64,000 bases of DNA. Origin: Symbiodinium natans. Lineage: Eukaryota; Sar; Dinophyceae; Suessiales; Symbiodiniaceae. The notes beneath the pieces were generated by a model. That model was not told where the DNA came from. It worked only from the letters and a program-made list of their open reading frames with translations, and ran no database searches. How positions within the stretch are numbered: the first letter of the stretch is position 1; every line of letters starts with the position of its first letter. Made by a program: the position numbers and the translations under genes. This document shows, one piece after another, positions 32,210 through 43,891 of the stretch. The stretch spans positions 62,001 through 126,000 of the forward strand of contig CAJNDS010000151.1 in NCBI GenBank assembly GCA_905221605.1, in the 5' to 3' direction.

Positions 32210-34130
32210 GTACTTGGCCGTTGCTGCCAGCTGCCAGTGTGGAAGTTCAACACATGAGCACGAGTGCACCCAGTGCACCAGCAGACCTAGCAAGAGAAGA
32301 ACGTATCATTACTGACACGCATGGGGCGCCATTTGCTCAAAGTACGCAATGCCCGGGACCAGCTCAAAGCCCATGTCACGAACTTGTGTGTCTTGCCTGC
32401 TGCTCTCTTAGAGCCGAGGATGTGCGAAAACAACGGGCTTTGCAAGGAGCCGGCTGCATGCAGACCTTGACCTCTGCAAGGTGATATGAGAAATAGTTCT
32501 CAGTTCTCAGTAGGCCGAGACAAGGGTAGAGGATAGATGGCGTGCTTTGGCTTAGGCATTGTCAATCCCATGTGTCTCCAGAGCATGGGAACATGTTGTG
32601 GTGTCGTGTCTCAGTTCACCTGTAGTTCCCAGAAACCTGGACAAGCAAGGCTCCCACAGCACGGGCTTGACTCTGGGGTGGAATCAAAGGGGCCTCTTGC
32701 TCCTCTGTTGCTTCAGCTCTTCCCGCCTTCTCGTTTCATTTCGATCCTTTATGTCCTTTGCAGAAGCTGTGAAATGAATGCTGCATTTGGCCTTGCAGGA
32801 GAATGGTTTGAAGGGCCTCTGCTGCCCGAATCCTGCCGGTGCTAACCTAGGCCCTTCTCTCGGGGGCTTGCTTGGCGAGTTTTGGGCTCACATCTGGGCT
32901 TGGGTCGCAATGCTAATCTTGCGAATACTACTCGTAATTGCAATACGATGAATATAACATATTCACAGCATTAATAGTATGAGTAGCATTAATCATATTT
33001 GTCATGTTAGTGATCTGAATAATATTAATAGTGGCAATAAGATTACTCATTGTAATGTTAAAAACGCTATGAATAGTATGTAGATGTTGCTTTGGACTTG
33101 ATAAAGTAGGTTTTGCGTCCTCCTCGTACCAGTTTGGTTCTCAACCATGTCCAACAGGAGTTGATGCAAGGCCAAAGCAGTTGCATGGGCAGGGCGGATG
33201 CTTTTGGTCCCTCTTATACGCAAGATCTCAGATTTCATACTGACCTTGGAAATATCGCAACCCAGGAGACATGTCTAAATAAGCTCGTAAACCCTGATGT
33301 CTAAACAAACTCTATACCCGGAAGCCTTGCCTGTCGCATGCGAGCGTCAGAGTCGATGGTCCGGCAGGCTGCTGCGACTCTGAAGTTGCTGCTTGGCTTC
33401 CAGCTGGGATGCCTTGACTTAGCTTCGGTTTGCCTGTTCAAGCCGAACGTGGCGACTGTGCGGTGAGAGTGAAGTGGATGTTGTGGACCCGGAAGTGGAG
33501 CAGACAAGGAGCATAGCCCGTCCGCAACGAGTTTTTTTGGTCTCTTTCGCAAAGCTGAGATCATCACTCCGAAGCCAACACCATAATGCCTTATACCGCA
33601 TCCCAACCCCAACCCGGAAAACCCTACTTTGACCAGTTCATCCAGTGCGTACTACGACGTGATTGGCAGGCTAGCAATGTAGCGAGCACACTGCAAAGCC
33701 CCGGCGTGCCCAGTGAAGGGCAGCACGCTGCTCCGCGCTTGTGCGTCTTTGGGCGATGCCTACACGTTTTGTTGTTTGTGAACCCAGAACCATTTTGTCA
33801 TCTGTCGGACGGGAATCTCTTGGTACAGTTTGCGGAAATTGTTGCCTGGCAGCGCGGCTGGTCTACTTGGCAATGGCAAAACCCTAAAAACTCTCAAATT
33901 GCCTAAGTTCTCCTGTGGAACTTCGCTAGGCGGGTGGAAAATTTCTCTAAACTCCACGCCCGAAGTCTGAGACCCTGCAATTCCTATGCCTTTAGTATGG
34001 GGGTTCCCAAACTTAGGGTGGCCTTGTGGGCGTGCCGCTGCTAAGGATTGTACGGTGCTGATGGTACTATATACGGAGCATAGAAGGGGTGCCCCTGCGG
34101 TCCGTTGTAGATGGTGCCAACACCACAACT
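32210..34130. other. Sparse region; AT-rich AATAGTATGA-like stretch at 32920-33080
   Basis: One weak exon candidate at about 33337-33471 (MRASESMVRQAAATLKLLLG). CGCTAGGCGGGTGG at 33924 is a decayed core motif. Confidence 0.35.
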
Positions 34131-34228
34131 AACAGCATATGTATATATATATATATACACATGTATACACACCTCCTTATCTGTTTATACTTATAATCAT
34201 CATTTTGGACAATGGGGGTTCAGGGTTG

Positions 34229-34315
34229 GAAGAGAAATATGCTCCGAGGAGAAGGCGGACATGCTTGGCGCCATGGCGCCGGGGCCGGAGCTGCTGCCGC
34301 CGGCGGAGACGCCAG
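34229..34315 (+). CDS. Exon-like block
   Basis: Reads EEKADMLGAMAPGPELLPPA then ETPG, ending at GCCAG|GTGGGG. A CCCTAAA array (34340-34405) lies just inside the predicted intron. Confidence 0.4.
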
Positions 34316-34339
34316 GTGGGGCGTTGAGAGCCCCCGAAG

Positions 34340-34405
34340 CCCTAAACCCTAAACCCTAAACCCTAAACCCTAAACCCTAAACCCTAAACCCTAAACCCTA
34401 AACCC
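34340..34405 (-). repeat. CCCTAAA array
   Basis: Nine perfect heptamers. Confidence 0.95.
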
Positions 34406-34749
34406 GAGTACTAGAATCAGAGTAAAGAAGAGCGGTTTTTTGAGTAAGAACAGTCAGAAGGGTGGTGCTGAGAGCAGGAAGGTAGTCAGAGTCATCAGTT
34501 TTGGTACTAGCTGCACGAGCAGTGCTAGTTACAGAGCGCAAGGTGGGAAGAGTTTTGCCAACTCAGTGCCGGCAGCATCAATAATGATAGTAGGCAAAAC
34601 CCAATAATTATCGTAATTAATCAGCAAAATGGGTACTGGGAAACTTGTATTGTAGCACCAGAGGCCTGCCCTCGAACATCAATGGGGACACGGGAAGCCT
34701 CTGACCGATCTCGGCAGGGGCCGAGGCGAAGAACAGTAACAGTCGTGAT

Positions 34750-34850
34750 AGGGTTTGGGGTTTCAGGGTTTAGGGTTTTAGGGGTTTAGGGTTTTAGGGT
34801 TTCAGGGTTTTAGGGTTTAGAGTTTAGGGTCTAGGGTGTAGGGTTGAGGC
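34750..34850 (+). repeat. Degenerate TTTAGGG array
   Basis: TTTAGGG mixed with TTTCAGGG and TTTTAGGG. Confidence 0.85.
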
Positions 34851-35181
34851 CTTAAGATCCCAAACAGCGTAAGACCATGAAGCGCGCGCCGGAGTCTCAG
34901 TCGACGGTATGCATCTTTCAATCACTTCTCCGTCCGTCGGTAGCACGATTTGTACGGAAAAGCAACGGCAGTTCTACACTTCATGAGGAGCAAGCGCACT
35001 GGTCACTGGACTGAGGAAGTGGGAAATCGACGGGGAGTGTGCACGGGACTGGGGCGAGAGAGTGTGATCACATGCGACGACGAAACGAGGCTTGTTGTTG
35101 CGACTCAGAACACGGGCTTTGGGTCCCGGGCAGCTGTGCACGGCATGATGCTTGTCTATACTGACTGTTTGAGGCAAGCTG

Positions 35182-36060
35182 ATGACCTTCTATCTCTACC
35201 GCGTGGACAACGACCAGAGGCCAAGTGTTGGGACCATGCAAGCCCCGGATCTCTTAATCTCGCTAGGCCCTTGGGACATGTTAGACTTTTCCTTTATTGG
35301 GTTTAAGAGGGTCATCGAGTATTTTTCAGAGGGTTTTGGGGGCCATCCTAGGAATCAAGTGACAGGATGTTCTTGGTCATGAGTTTAGGGTTTAGGGTTT
35401 AGGGTTTAGGATTTAGGGTTTAGGGTTTAGGGTTTAGGGTGTTTTTTTTTCGTTGGGGTAAGTGAAATATCCGAGACAGCATGCCCTCCAAGCCCGACTG
35501 ACCTGAAACTTGCCTCTGGCTCGTTAGATTCGCCAGGTACAAGCTGAACGGCGTGAACATGGCAAACTTGCTGGGCGATATCTGGCAACTTAGATGGAAT
35601 ATGCTGTCTCTGTGCAAACGAGCAGCTACTTTACTCGGAAACTGTACGGAGATCGTTGCTAGTCCAGGCCAGGGTGTCAGATACTTCGGAAAACCCTACA
35701 CCCTCAACGCGATTGCACCTTTGTGATGCAGCTGGCCGCGGTTTGGAACTGACCAGGTATCTTCACAACGAAGTTGTTTTCAACTGCCCCAGGACCAACT
35801 GGATGACAGCAGCATTTCAAATGGGCCAAAGCCTGACTGTTTTTCTGCTCAGAAGTGGTAATTTGCGCTGTATGTGGGGGCCCGGAGGTGCTTAGCTAAC
35901 AGTAAAACCCAAAAGGGCCCCATAGGAATGTTCCAATGGTTGCAGCAGGAAGACCTTGCAGGCCCAGTCACTCGGTCAGCCACATCGGCCTGCAGGAAGT
36001 TCAACATGACGCGGCTGACACGCTTCAAGGTCACCTACCGTGCCACCAAGGACTCCTTTG
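35182..36060 (+). CDS. Three-exon gene start with MTFYLYRVDNDQ...YLHNEVV...KFNMTRL
   Basis: Exon 1 is 35182-35219 from ATG (MTFYLYRVDNDQ). Exon 2 is 35757-35792 (YLHNEVVFNCP). Exon 3 is 35996-36060 (KFNMTRLTRFKVTYRATKDS). Splicing 35220-35756 (GC-AG) and 35793-35995 (GA-AG) keeps frame through both junctions, and each junction has AG on the exon side and G on the next. Exon 3 ends at a GT donor. From memory, proteins with YRxxxDxxYxxxN...WYLHNEVV...RKFxIxRIxRxKV recur in dinoflagellate gene sets without known function, but I cannot check this. Intron 1 contains a TTTAGGG array at 35381 and a CCCTACA/CCCTCAA remnant near 35692. Confidence 0.6.
35381..35441 (+). repeat. TTTAGGG array inside predicted intron 1
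   Basis: Eight heptamers between exons 1 and 2 of the gene at 35182. Confidence 0.95.
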
Positions 36061-36240
36061 GTTTGAGGGCTGGTGGGTTAGCGGCAGTTAGCAGACCCAC
36101 ACACAGTGTGAGTGGGAATTCGTGTACATGATTTGGGACTTTGCATTCTGCCTGCATTTGGTATCATCGCCAAAAGCTGTGCTCAATTGAGCAACATGAC
36201 TCTTACTGGAGTGGGGGGGGGGGGGGGTTAAGACAAAGAA

Positions 36241-36462
36241 GACAGAAACCCTGAATCTGAGTTTGACGAGAGCTCGGCAGAAAGAGGCAGCTGCAGGGAG
36301 GCTGGAGAAGCCTGTGTGTCGATATCGGGGCAGGACGTCACGTCAGCCTATTGCAAGCTCAATCAACATGCCAGAAAGTCCACCGCAGGACGCGTGCAGA
36401 AACATAGCACCATGCTGCTTTTCCAGGCCAAGTTCTTGTCTTCAAATTCTTCCACAGTGTGA
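36241..36462 (+). CDS. Probable terminal exon
   Basis: An open frame without its own ATG reads NPESEFDESSAERGSCREAG, then EACVSISGQDVTSAYCKLNQ and HARKSTAGRVQKHS, to TGA at 36460. It is polar and acidic then basic, as a C-terminal tail might be. It could be the 3' end of the gene begun at 35182, but the linking exons are not resolved. Confidence 0.4.
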   Translation, partial: DRNPESEFDESSAERGSCREAGEACVSISGQDVTSAYCKLNQHARKSTAGRVQKHSTMLLFQAKFLSSNSSTV

Positions 36463-36675
36463 AATCCCCAAGCCGCAAGCCCGCAGTAATGTTTCGTCGA
36501 GGCCGCTTTGGACCGCCGACGCGTGGTTTTGGGGTTCAGGGGGTTCGGGTTCGCGAACTTGCCGAAGCAAGCTCGCGAAACCTCACGAAACGAACTCGCG
36601 GAAGCGCGCGCGGAAGCGCAGATGAGCCAAAACTAGCGGAAGGGTTCCGCGGAAGGATGAAAAAAATTATATAGA

Positions 36676-36755
36676 AAGAAAACTTGCTGGTTCTTAGTAG
36701 GATTAGGGTAATTTCCTTTTTAACCCCTTAAAGCGAATATAATATAGGGGGATGT
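36676..36755. mobile_element. Partial MITE, family M7
   Basis: GCTGGTTCTTAGTAGGATTA matches the left arm at 44366. A TA microsatellite follows at 36757-36800. Confidence 0.45.
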
Positions 36756-36871
36756 GTATGCACATATACATATATGCATATATATATATATATATATATT
36801 CCCTGTCACGGTTTTCACTATCTGTACACCAAAAACCATATGTATATATGAATGAAGATCGAGGGATACAC

Positions 36872-37026
36872 AAGGTGCCTAGCTCCGGAAGTGCAGGAGT
36901 TGTGGGGCCAGAACAAGAACTTCGACGCCTTCGTTGCCTTCGACAAGGCCAAGTGCACTGTGCCGGGGCCTCGGAACGCGGAGGCTGCCCCCGATTTTGG
37001 CAGAAACAAAGTAAAGCACAAATGGT
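36872..37026 (+). CDS. Exon-like block
   Basis: Reads LAPEVQELWGQNKNFDAFVA then FDKAKCTVPGPRNAEAAPDF to a TAA. There are regular codons and no other good frame. The function is unknown. Confidence 0.35.
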
Positions 37027-37077
37027 AAATAACTAAACATATGTGTAAATAGATAGATATATACGTGTATGTCGAGG

Positions 37078-37153
37078 TATGCATGTATGCACGTATGCAC
37101 GTATGCATGTATGTATGTATGTATGCATGTATGTATGTATGTATGTATGTATG
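37078..37153. repeat. (TATG)n microsatellite
   Basis: Tetranucleotide units with CATG/CACG variants. Confidence 0.95.
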
Positions 37154-37189
37154 TGAATATTTACTATATTTATCCTGTATACTTCCCCA

Positions 37190-37370
37190 GCCCTAAACCT
37201 CTAAACCCTAACCGAATCCTTGCCTGCTTGAGAGTCGAAACCCTAAACCACTAAACGCTAATCCCCTGAAACCCCTAAACCTTAAACCCTAAACTCTAAA
37301 TCCCAAACCCGGATTCGCCCCAGCTGCGCAGGAGGGAAAAAAAACCCAAACCCCAAACCCTAAACCCAGA
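37190..37370 (-). repeat. Degenerate CCCTAAA array
   Basis: Scattered heptamers with CTAAACC variants up to the next exon-like block; TTTAGGG resumes on its far side at 37474-37498. Confidence 0.8.
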
Positions 37371-37398
37371 CTGCACCCATCGGAGGCCCGGCTGCCCC

Positions 37399-37470
37399 AT
37401 GCTCCACTGGCTTCCCCTCGGCTACGTGATCGGCTGCACGATGCTCGGCGCGAAGTGCCGTCTACATGCA
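37399..37470 (+). CDS. Exon-like hydrophobic block between C- and G-arrays
   Basis: Reads MLHWLPLGYVIGCTMLGAKC then RLHAK, running into GGTTTAGGG. Possible membrane helix. Confidence 0.4.
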
Positions 37471-37660
37471 AAGGGTTTAGGGTTTAGGGTTTTAGGGGTG
37501 GCTACGGCTCAAGGGTTTCTGGCTCAAGCTTCTTGGCTACGAGGCCCCAAACAGACATTGCATGTTGTTGCACGCATTGAATATTGTGCCCTGCATTGGC
37601 TTCGCTGTGAGATGGGCCAAGAGATTCAAGCTCTCATCAGATGTTTGCTTTCATCTTCAG

Positions 37661-38176
37661 GCTGCCTTGCATAGTCTCGCAGCAGACTTGACGCAGGAAG
37701 ACTCGGTTCGTTCGTCTGACAGCGGAAACAAAAGTTAAAGGGTCACTATACTCCTCGCTGAATCATTGCTGTTTGATCCTGGATGTACAGGGCATGGCTG
37801 TGGTGCCACAGTCAACTCTTCCACGGTGAGACGAGAAGTCCATACGCAAACAGACGTTGAGGCAGTCAGCAGGGGTGAATGCGAGGAACTTGTCCAGAGC
37901 GTCCTGCAGCAGGTGTCGGTGCAGATGGAACCTTTCAGTGCTTTGCATGACCGCCTGGCTCGAGTGGAAGACCTGTCGCAGGATACAAAGCCGCGCGACA
38001 TCTTGAAAGCCTCTTCTTGCTCTTCACTCGTTGATGTGATGTCGGCACCATCAACAAACGCGCAAACCACAGATGCTGCGCCTCCTTTCGCGAAGTGTGC
38101 TAGGGATGTTGAGCATCAGGAAGACTTTCACCCGCATGCGCACTTGGAGAAACAATGCTTAGGATTGAAAGACTAG
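37661..38176 (+). CDS. Two-exon 3' part of an unknown gene
   Basis: Exon A (37661-37735) follows TTTCATCTTCAG and reads AALHSLAADLTQEDSVRSSD. Exon B (about 37790-38176) reads EVHTQTDVEAVSRGECEELV, then QSVLQQVSVQMEPFSALHDR and LARVEDLSQDTKPRDILKAS, to the TAG at 38174. Exon B is Ser/Glu/Gln-rich with a heptad-like stretch, so a coiled-coil or scaffold protein is possible. No domain is recognised. Confidence 0.45.
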
Positions 38177-38373
38177 CTTTGAAGCAGAGGCGGCGTGCTG
38201 AAAGAGCGCGTCGCCTACAGTCAACTGATGATGGTGGTTAGTTGGTTGCTGGTTGCATAGCAGTATAGAGGCAGAGACCTGCAGTGGTGCTAAGCATGCT
38301 GCTAAAAAGGAAGTGTGTGGAACATGCTTCCCTTGCCTTTACTCCCGGCCGACTCCCCAAGCCCGGATGCAAA

Positions 38374-38830
38374 AGGGTTTAGGGTTTAGGGTTTCGGGTT
38401 TAGGGTTTAGGGTTTAGGGCTTTGTGAAAATCGCATGGCACCACATTTCGTGAGATTTTCTTATTCGCCCTCAGACTTAACTCTAACCCGGCTGGCTGCA
38501 AGAGACCTGGATGCAAAAAGGGTTTAGGGTTTAAGGTATGGTCAGGTATATGAGACCAATCGATTGGTTTACTCGTGGTCCGTGTTTGTTTTAGGGTGAA
38601 GGGTTTAGGGCTTAGGGCTTAGGGTTTAGGGTTTAGGGTTTAGGGTGAGCTTATGCGCGCTCCACTCCATCGCGACGTGGTGGTCAGCATGAGAAGCGAG
38701 GGCAAGATCCAGAGGCATTATGCGGCATCATGTGACCAGCTTTTTTGAGTTTTACTTGAAGGTGCCTAAGCCCAATGGAAAGTTTAGGGTTTAGGGTTTG
38801 GGGTTTAGGCTTCAGGCTTTTTGGTTTAGG
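38374..38830 (+). repeat. Four short TTTAGGG blocks
   Basis: 38374-38420, 38518-38535, 38594-38646 and 38785-38830. Two are preceded by GGATGCAAAA(A)GGG. Confidence 0.9.
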
Positions 38831-38867
38831 GAGCCTTAGCCAAAAACCCTAGCTTGAGGTGAGCCCT

Positions 38868-38970
38868 ATATGGGCAGTTCTCTAAATTAGGTTCTTGTGG
38901 TGGGTCCGGTCAATAAGTACGACACCCTCATAAATAGGACTCCCCAAAAGGGACCTGATTTAGAGAACTA
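38868..38970. mobile_element. MITE-like element, family M6
   Basis: Left GGGCAGTTCTCTAAATTAGG pairs with right CTGATTTAGAGAACTACCC. The interior contains CAATAAGTACGACACCC. Its right end abuts a CCCTAAA array. Confidence 0.8.
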
Positions 38971-39106
38971 CCCTAAACCCTAAACCCTAAACCCTAAACC
39001 CTAAACCCTAAACCCTAAACCCTAAACCCTAAACCCTAAACCCTAAGCCCTAAGCCCTAAGCCCTAAGCCCTAAGCCCTAAGCCCTAAACCCTAAACCCT
39101 AAACCA
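38969..39106 (-). repeat. CCCTAAA/CCCTAAG array
   Basis: About nineteen heptamers. Confidence 0.97.
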
Positions 39107-39136
39107 CCCGTGTCTCGAAAGCACCGCTGACCAGGA

Positions 39137-39210
39137 AGAACGATGTCGGCCGAGTGGCGCTGCCGGGTGAAGCTGCGTGGTTCTCACTTCCAGGGACCGC
39201 AAGTTTGGGA
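39137..39210 (+). CDS. Exon-like block between C- and G-arrays
   Basis: Reads MSAEWRCRVKLRGSHFQGPQ then VWD. An alternative frame reads KNDVGRVALPGEAAWFSLP. The sequence after it is AAAGGGTTTGGGG and TTTTTGCCACCTGCCTAG, the core motif in reverse orientation. Confidence 0.4.
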
Positions 39211-39285
39211 CAAAGGGTTTGGGGTAGGGTTTTTGCCACCTGCCTAGGGTTTAGGGTTTCGGGTTTAGGGTTTGGGGTTTCAGGT
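39203..39285 (+). repeat. TTTAGGG block with inverted core motif
   Basis: TTTTTGCCACCTGCC (39229-39245) is the reverse complement of the GGCGGGTGGCAAAAA core. Confidence 0.8.
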
Positions 39286-39955
39286 GTGCTTGAAAGGTTT
39301 CTTCGGGGGGGAGGATTGGAGGCTCCGGGTGCTCCAAATGGAGCTGCTTTCAGAGCCCCCCACCCCCCCTCAGACGGATCATCTCCTCGAAATCTGAAAT
39401 CTGCACCAGCAAAGATATTGGGCCGAGAGTTCCTATAAGGACGCCAGAAGGTCCCCTAAAACCCCCCTAAGAGCTCCTTTCAGCGAGTTGGTGGAAGGAC
39501 GTGCCCTAGCAAGTTCTACTTCCAGAAGACAGCGGAGTGTGAGAAGAGGGAGCCGGGCGGCCAGTGCAAGGGAAGCGAGGCCTGGCTGGTTTTGGGAGGG
39601 TACAAAGCTGTGGAAGAATGGAAGAATATATAATGACTTTTAATACTAACAATGATGAAGCATGCCAGCAAAAGCATACAAGAAGAAGATATTTGTAGTA
39701 GTAATACAATAATAGTGGGAGAGGGAGTGCCACATACATGCAACGCTTGCCCGCGGGATCCAGACAGCAATGCTGTGGCTGTGTTGATGTGTTGACGGAT
39801 GCTTGAGACCTTCTCGTGTCTTACACTGTGACCACAAAAGACCTCATGCAGCGTCTCAAATCTTACGCGCACGACCCTATGGCTCAAGAAATGGAGGCAT
39901 ACATGGGATAGAAAAGCTACAGTAGCCAGACGGTGGGTTCGTGTCCTCATCCACG

Positions 39956-40759
39956 ATGGGTGGGTTCTATCAGGGCAAAGGAGGCGGCAAAGGCGGAGCC
40001 CCAGCAGCTGCAGCTCCGGCGGCGGACCGTGCAGCAGGCGACGACCTGCCAGGGGGGCTCAAGCGAAAGCTCCAGGCCTTGAACTACCCTGAGCTCGCTG
40101 CCGCTTGCCTCAGCGGTCAAGCATACATGAAAATCATCCTTTGGCTTGAGGAGGAAAAGATCCGGCTGTACGAGAAGATCGATCGAGCTCCACTGCGCAA
40201 GTTCGACAAGGCCTGGTTCGAAGCAGTGGCAAAGTATGCGAAGGAGCTGGGTGTACCTGCAGAGGGGCTGAGTGAGAAGGACCTGAAAGTGAAGCTGAGT
40301 GTGTTGAACGGCCTCACAAACCTGGCCATCCACGACATCTATCGGGACCAGGAGGAAGCAAACGAACTTGCAAACGCCGTACCTCAGAAGCAGGAAGCCC
40401 TCGGCCCCAAACAGAGGCTTGGACAGCTCCTTCCGGGCCTGAACCGCATCATGGCCTGCTTCAATCTCCCAATCTTGCCTGAGGATGCCGCGGACACAGA
40501 CATCGTGGCGGCCTTGCGATGCATCTTGGTGAGGGCAGCTCCGACGTCTGCAGAGGAGCCGACGCTGGACCTGCAGAAGTTGCCGCTGGGAGTGGAGGTC
40601 CGCGATCCGGAGGTGAAGAAAGCCGTTGCGGTCCTCCGCTTGCTCCATGGCTTGGAGCTCTCCCAGCTGCAGGTGAACATCAACACGGTCATCAACGAGC
40701 TGCAGCAGCTCACCGCGAACCCTCAGACGGATTCCAGGCTAGGGCGCGTTGGCCGGTAG
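39956..40759 (+). CDS. RTRAF: RTRAF (C14orf166/CLE) homologue
   Basis: 267 residues from ATG 39956 (CCACGATGGG context). RTRAF is a subunit of the tRNA-splicing ligase complex with RTCB, DDX1 and FAM98 in animals, and also joins RNA transport granules. Family landmarks in order are LKRKLQALNYPEL (animal FRRKLTALDYH), ILWLEEEKIRLYEKIDR (animal IVWLEDQKIRHYKIEDR), a helical middle, LRLLHGLELSQLQVNINTVI (animal LRLLHIEELRELQTKINEAI) and the near-identical C-terminus ANPQTDSRLGRVGR. The first 35-40 residues are a Gly/Lys/Ala-rich extension absent from animals. Length otherwise agrees (human 244). No intron is needed, unlike its neighbours. Confidence 0.9.
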   Translation: MGGFYQGKGGGKGGAPAAAAPAADRAAGDDLPGGLKRKLQALNYPELAAACLSGQAYMKIILWLEEEKIRLYEKIDRAPLRKFDKAWFEAVAKYAKELGVPAEGLSEKDLKVKLSVLNGLTNLAIHDIYRDQEEANELANAVPQKQEALGPKQRLGQLLPGLNRIMACFNLPILPEDAADTDIVAALRCILVRAAPTSAEEPTLDLQKLPLGVEVRDPEVKKAVAVLRLLHGLELSQLQVNINTVINELQQLTANPQTDSRLGRVGR

Positions 40760-40789
40760 GTGGAGTGATAGAGAGAAAAGCATAGTCCG

Positions 40790-41150
40790 GAGACCTTTCA
40801 AAGCGAAGCTGCCTGCTGAGAAAACATGCCCGCGAGTTGGGGAAGATCACCTTGGATGTGTGGTGCCTGCAGTGCATGTTATCTTGTGATCCAGCAAGCT
40901 AACTCTCATGGATGCAGAACGCTCAGACGCCTGTGTGCATGCATGCGTTTGTCTAAGCAGGTCACCGGCGAAAGCGATTGCTACTCACATGCATATGCTA
41001 CTAGCAGGGCCTTGCGGGCTTAAAGCAAGCAAAGACCATCGTATGCAGCGGTACAGGGTTTAGGGTTCTGTACAGCTGCATCTGAGGCACTTACAAAGTT
41101 GAGGAGGCCGGCGAGATTAGGCTGGATGAGCTCTCAGGCTGGGCAATATA
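40790..41150. other. 3' flank of RTRAF, no gene seen
   Basis: Only a single TTTAGGG pair at 41056. Nothing else is recognised. Confidence 0.4.
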
Positions 41151-41159
41151 AGTTTAAAA

Positions 41160-41880
<721 letters not shown>

Positions 41881-42250
41881 TTTTCACACACACATATATC
41901 TGTATCCCCATATATATATATATATATATTTATATGCACTTATTTTCTCTTTGGGTTGTGAAATGAGTGTGCTTAATATAGAGGGAGATAAATGTTCATG
42001 GGTAGACTGCGGTTCCGAAACTGACGTTGTGGTTGGCCTTGTCACCTGTCGCAGTTGAGGGTTCATAGATTCGGAGGACTCACCCTTCACCCACCCGCCT
42101 TCGGGTCAATTCCGGAACTCAAGAACAGTTCTCGTCAAGTTTAAAAGCATTGGCTGTGTTGAAAGCGTTCATGAAGCCCTCCCACACCCTGGAGAGAAGG
42201 TGGGCTTTCCATCAGGGTTTAGAGTGTGTGGGGGGGGCTCACCAATGCAG

Positions 42251-43164
42251 GCATCAAGAACTACAACGAGGTCTGCGAGAGCACTGGTGTTCGCGAGCAC
42301 CTGGGCAGAACCTGGGCACCGGGGGGGTGCCTCTAGAATCTGCGAGCATGTGTCCGTGTGCGCATGCGGATGCAATGTACGCGTGTACGTATGTCTGCAT
42401 AGATAGATGCCGCGTAATGCAATGACATGTCTTTCTTTTGCTTGTCGAAATGCATACATCATCGTACAGCAATACATGTCCCCTCTTCCTGTGCTACAGT
42501 GAGGGAGGGATGTACGCCACATTACCACATTACCACTTCTACTGCAGGCCTTGTTAGGGCCCCTGTAGCATCACGGCCCCTGATACTATCCTAAACCCTG
42601 TCCCGAACTCCTACACACTAGCCTCACCCCAACAGATATCAACAGCCATAAAGATGACAAAGAAAGGGACAACAGCAAAAAGAGTAGTACCCAAGTCTCA
42701 AGAACTGGCCACGTGTGTTACAGACCTTGGCGAAACCCTAAACCTAAAACCCAAACCCTAACAATGCATGCCAGGTATGATGAACTTACCGACAAGGGCA
42801 CGGGCACCAGCTTTTGGAACGGCAACCTGCATCACTGTTGTGATGTTACCCTTATACTAGCAGTCCTTCATAGGGATTATACTAGGGGGTACTATGATCC
42901 CTATCAAGTAAGGACTGCTATTACAAGGGGGAACATCCCAGGGTCACTGTCTACAACTGCCTGCGAGTGCACTCGGACCCCTTCACTGGCCTCCCACGAG
43001 TTTGTTTATCCCCTCCATGGCACGCCAACGTGTTTGTTTGGCTCTTCTGAGGTAAGGCCGACGCAAAGAAGGGCGAGGAGCGTGTGAAGTTCATCTCGGA
43101 CCTTTTCGCCAAGCGCTTCCCGAAGTTTCCAGCGCACTTGGATGACCCACCATGCGATTCGTGA
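42251..43164 (+). CDS. Three-exon 3' part of an unknown gene
   Basis: Exon A (42251 to about 42319, after ATGCAG|G) reads IKNYNEVCESTGVREHLGRT. Exon B (42775 to about 42836, after TGCCAG|G and a CCCTAAA remnant) reads YDELTDKGTGTSFWNGNLHH. Exon C (43057-43164, after GTAAG|G) reads ADAKKGEERVKFISDLFAKR, then FPKFPAHLDDPPCDS and a TGA stop. All three are on one strand with plausible splice sites. Exon C is a convincing basic C-terminus. MITE M3 lies in the intron before exon C. No family is recognised. Confidence 0.5.
42838..42946. mobile_element. MITE-like element, family M3
   Basis: ACTAGCAGTCCTTCATAGGG inverted against AAGTAAGGACTGCTATTACA. The second copy at 49435 has the same ends, and GGGATGTTCCCCCTTGTA extends the terminal repeat. 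Confidence 0.8.
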
Positions 43165-43744
43165 GAGCCGGATGCACATTAGACGTTGCATGTTAGACGT
43201 TACACGTTGCTGTTAACGAGCGAAGACTCTGACACGCAAGTCGTCCATGACTTTCACTAGATCCCTGGAAAGGCACGGGGCAGAGCTTGCAAGAGGAGGC
43301 AAGTTAAAGGAAGTGCTGCAGCACGACTTAGGACGAGCACTTAGGATCTCGGTAGCTTAGTAACTGGATATGGGGGCTTCCAGCAGCGCAAGCTCCAGCA
43401 GCAAAGTCTTGGCGACCCTGATACAGCGCACACGTGTCCGGACTGATTGCCTGTGGAGCTCGACAGTTGATTTTCGCCGATGCGCGCAAAAGACGCAATG
43501 CCATGTTGGATCAGGCTCTGGAATCTAAAGGAGTAATGAGAAATCGCATGTCTCCAGCACTTCGGAATTGGTGCTTTCAGGGCCCCTCGACCTTTGGGTT
43601 TATCCTTTGAATCCCCAAAGTCCAGCGCCAGAAAACAGGAGGGTTTGGAATCTTGGCCCGCAGCTACCAAAACCCGAAGGACTTTGGGGACATCCGTGGC
43701 CGGAAGGGCGGCCCACCAAACCCAAAGCCCAAAACCCTAAGTCA

Positions 43745-43884
43745 GCTAGGCGGGTGGCAAAAAACCCTCAACCCTAAACCCTAAACCCTGTGAAGCCTGC
43801 TGCTGCACAGAGGGCTTGCAGAAACCCTAAACCCTAAACCCTAAACCCTAAACCCCAGACCCTAAACCCCAAACCCCAAACCCC
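43745..43884 (-). repeat. Core motif plus CCCTAAA array
   Basis: GCTAGGCGGGTGGCAAAAAA (43745-43764) and heptamers to 43884, ending CCCCCCCCCAG, a pyrimidine-rich 3' splice site. Confidence 0.95.
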
Positions 43885-43891
43885 CCCCCAG

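Noticed and set aside
39947-40713. Minus-strand frames over RTRAF
   Set aside because: Shadows of the clear homologue.
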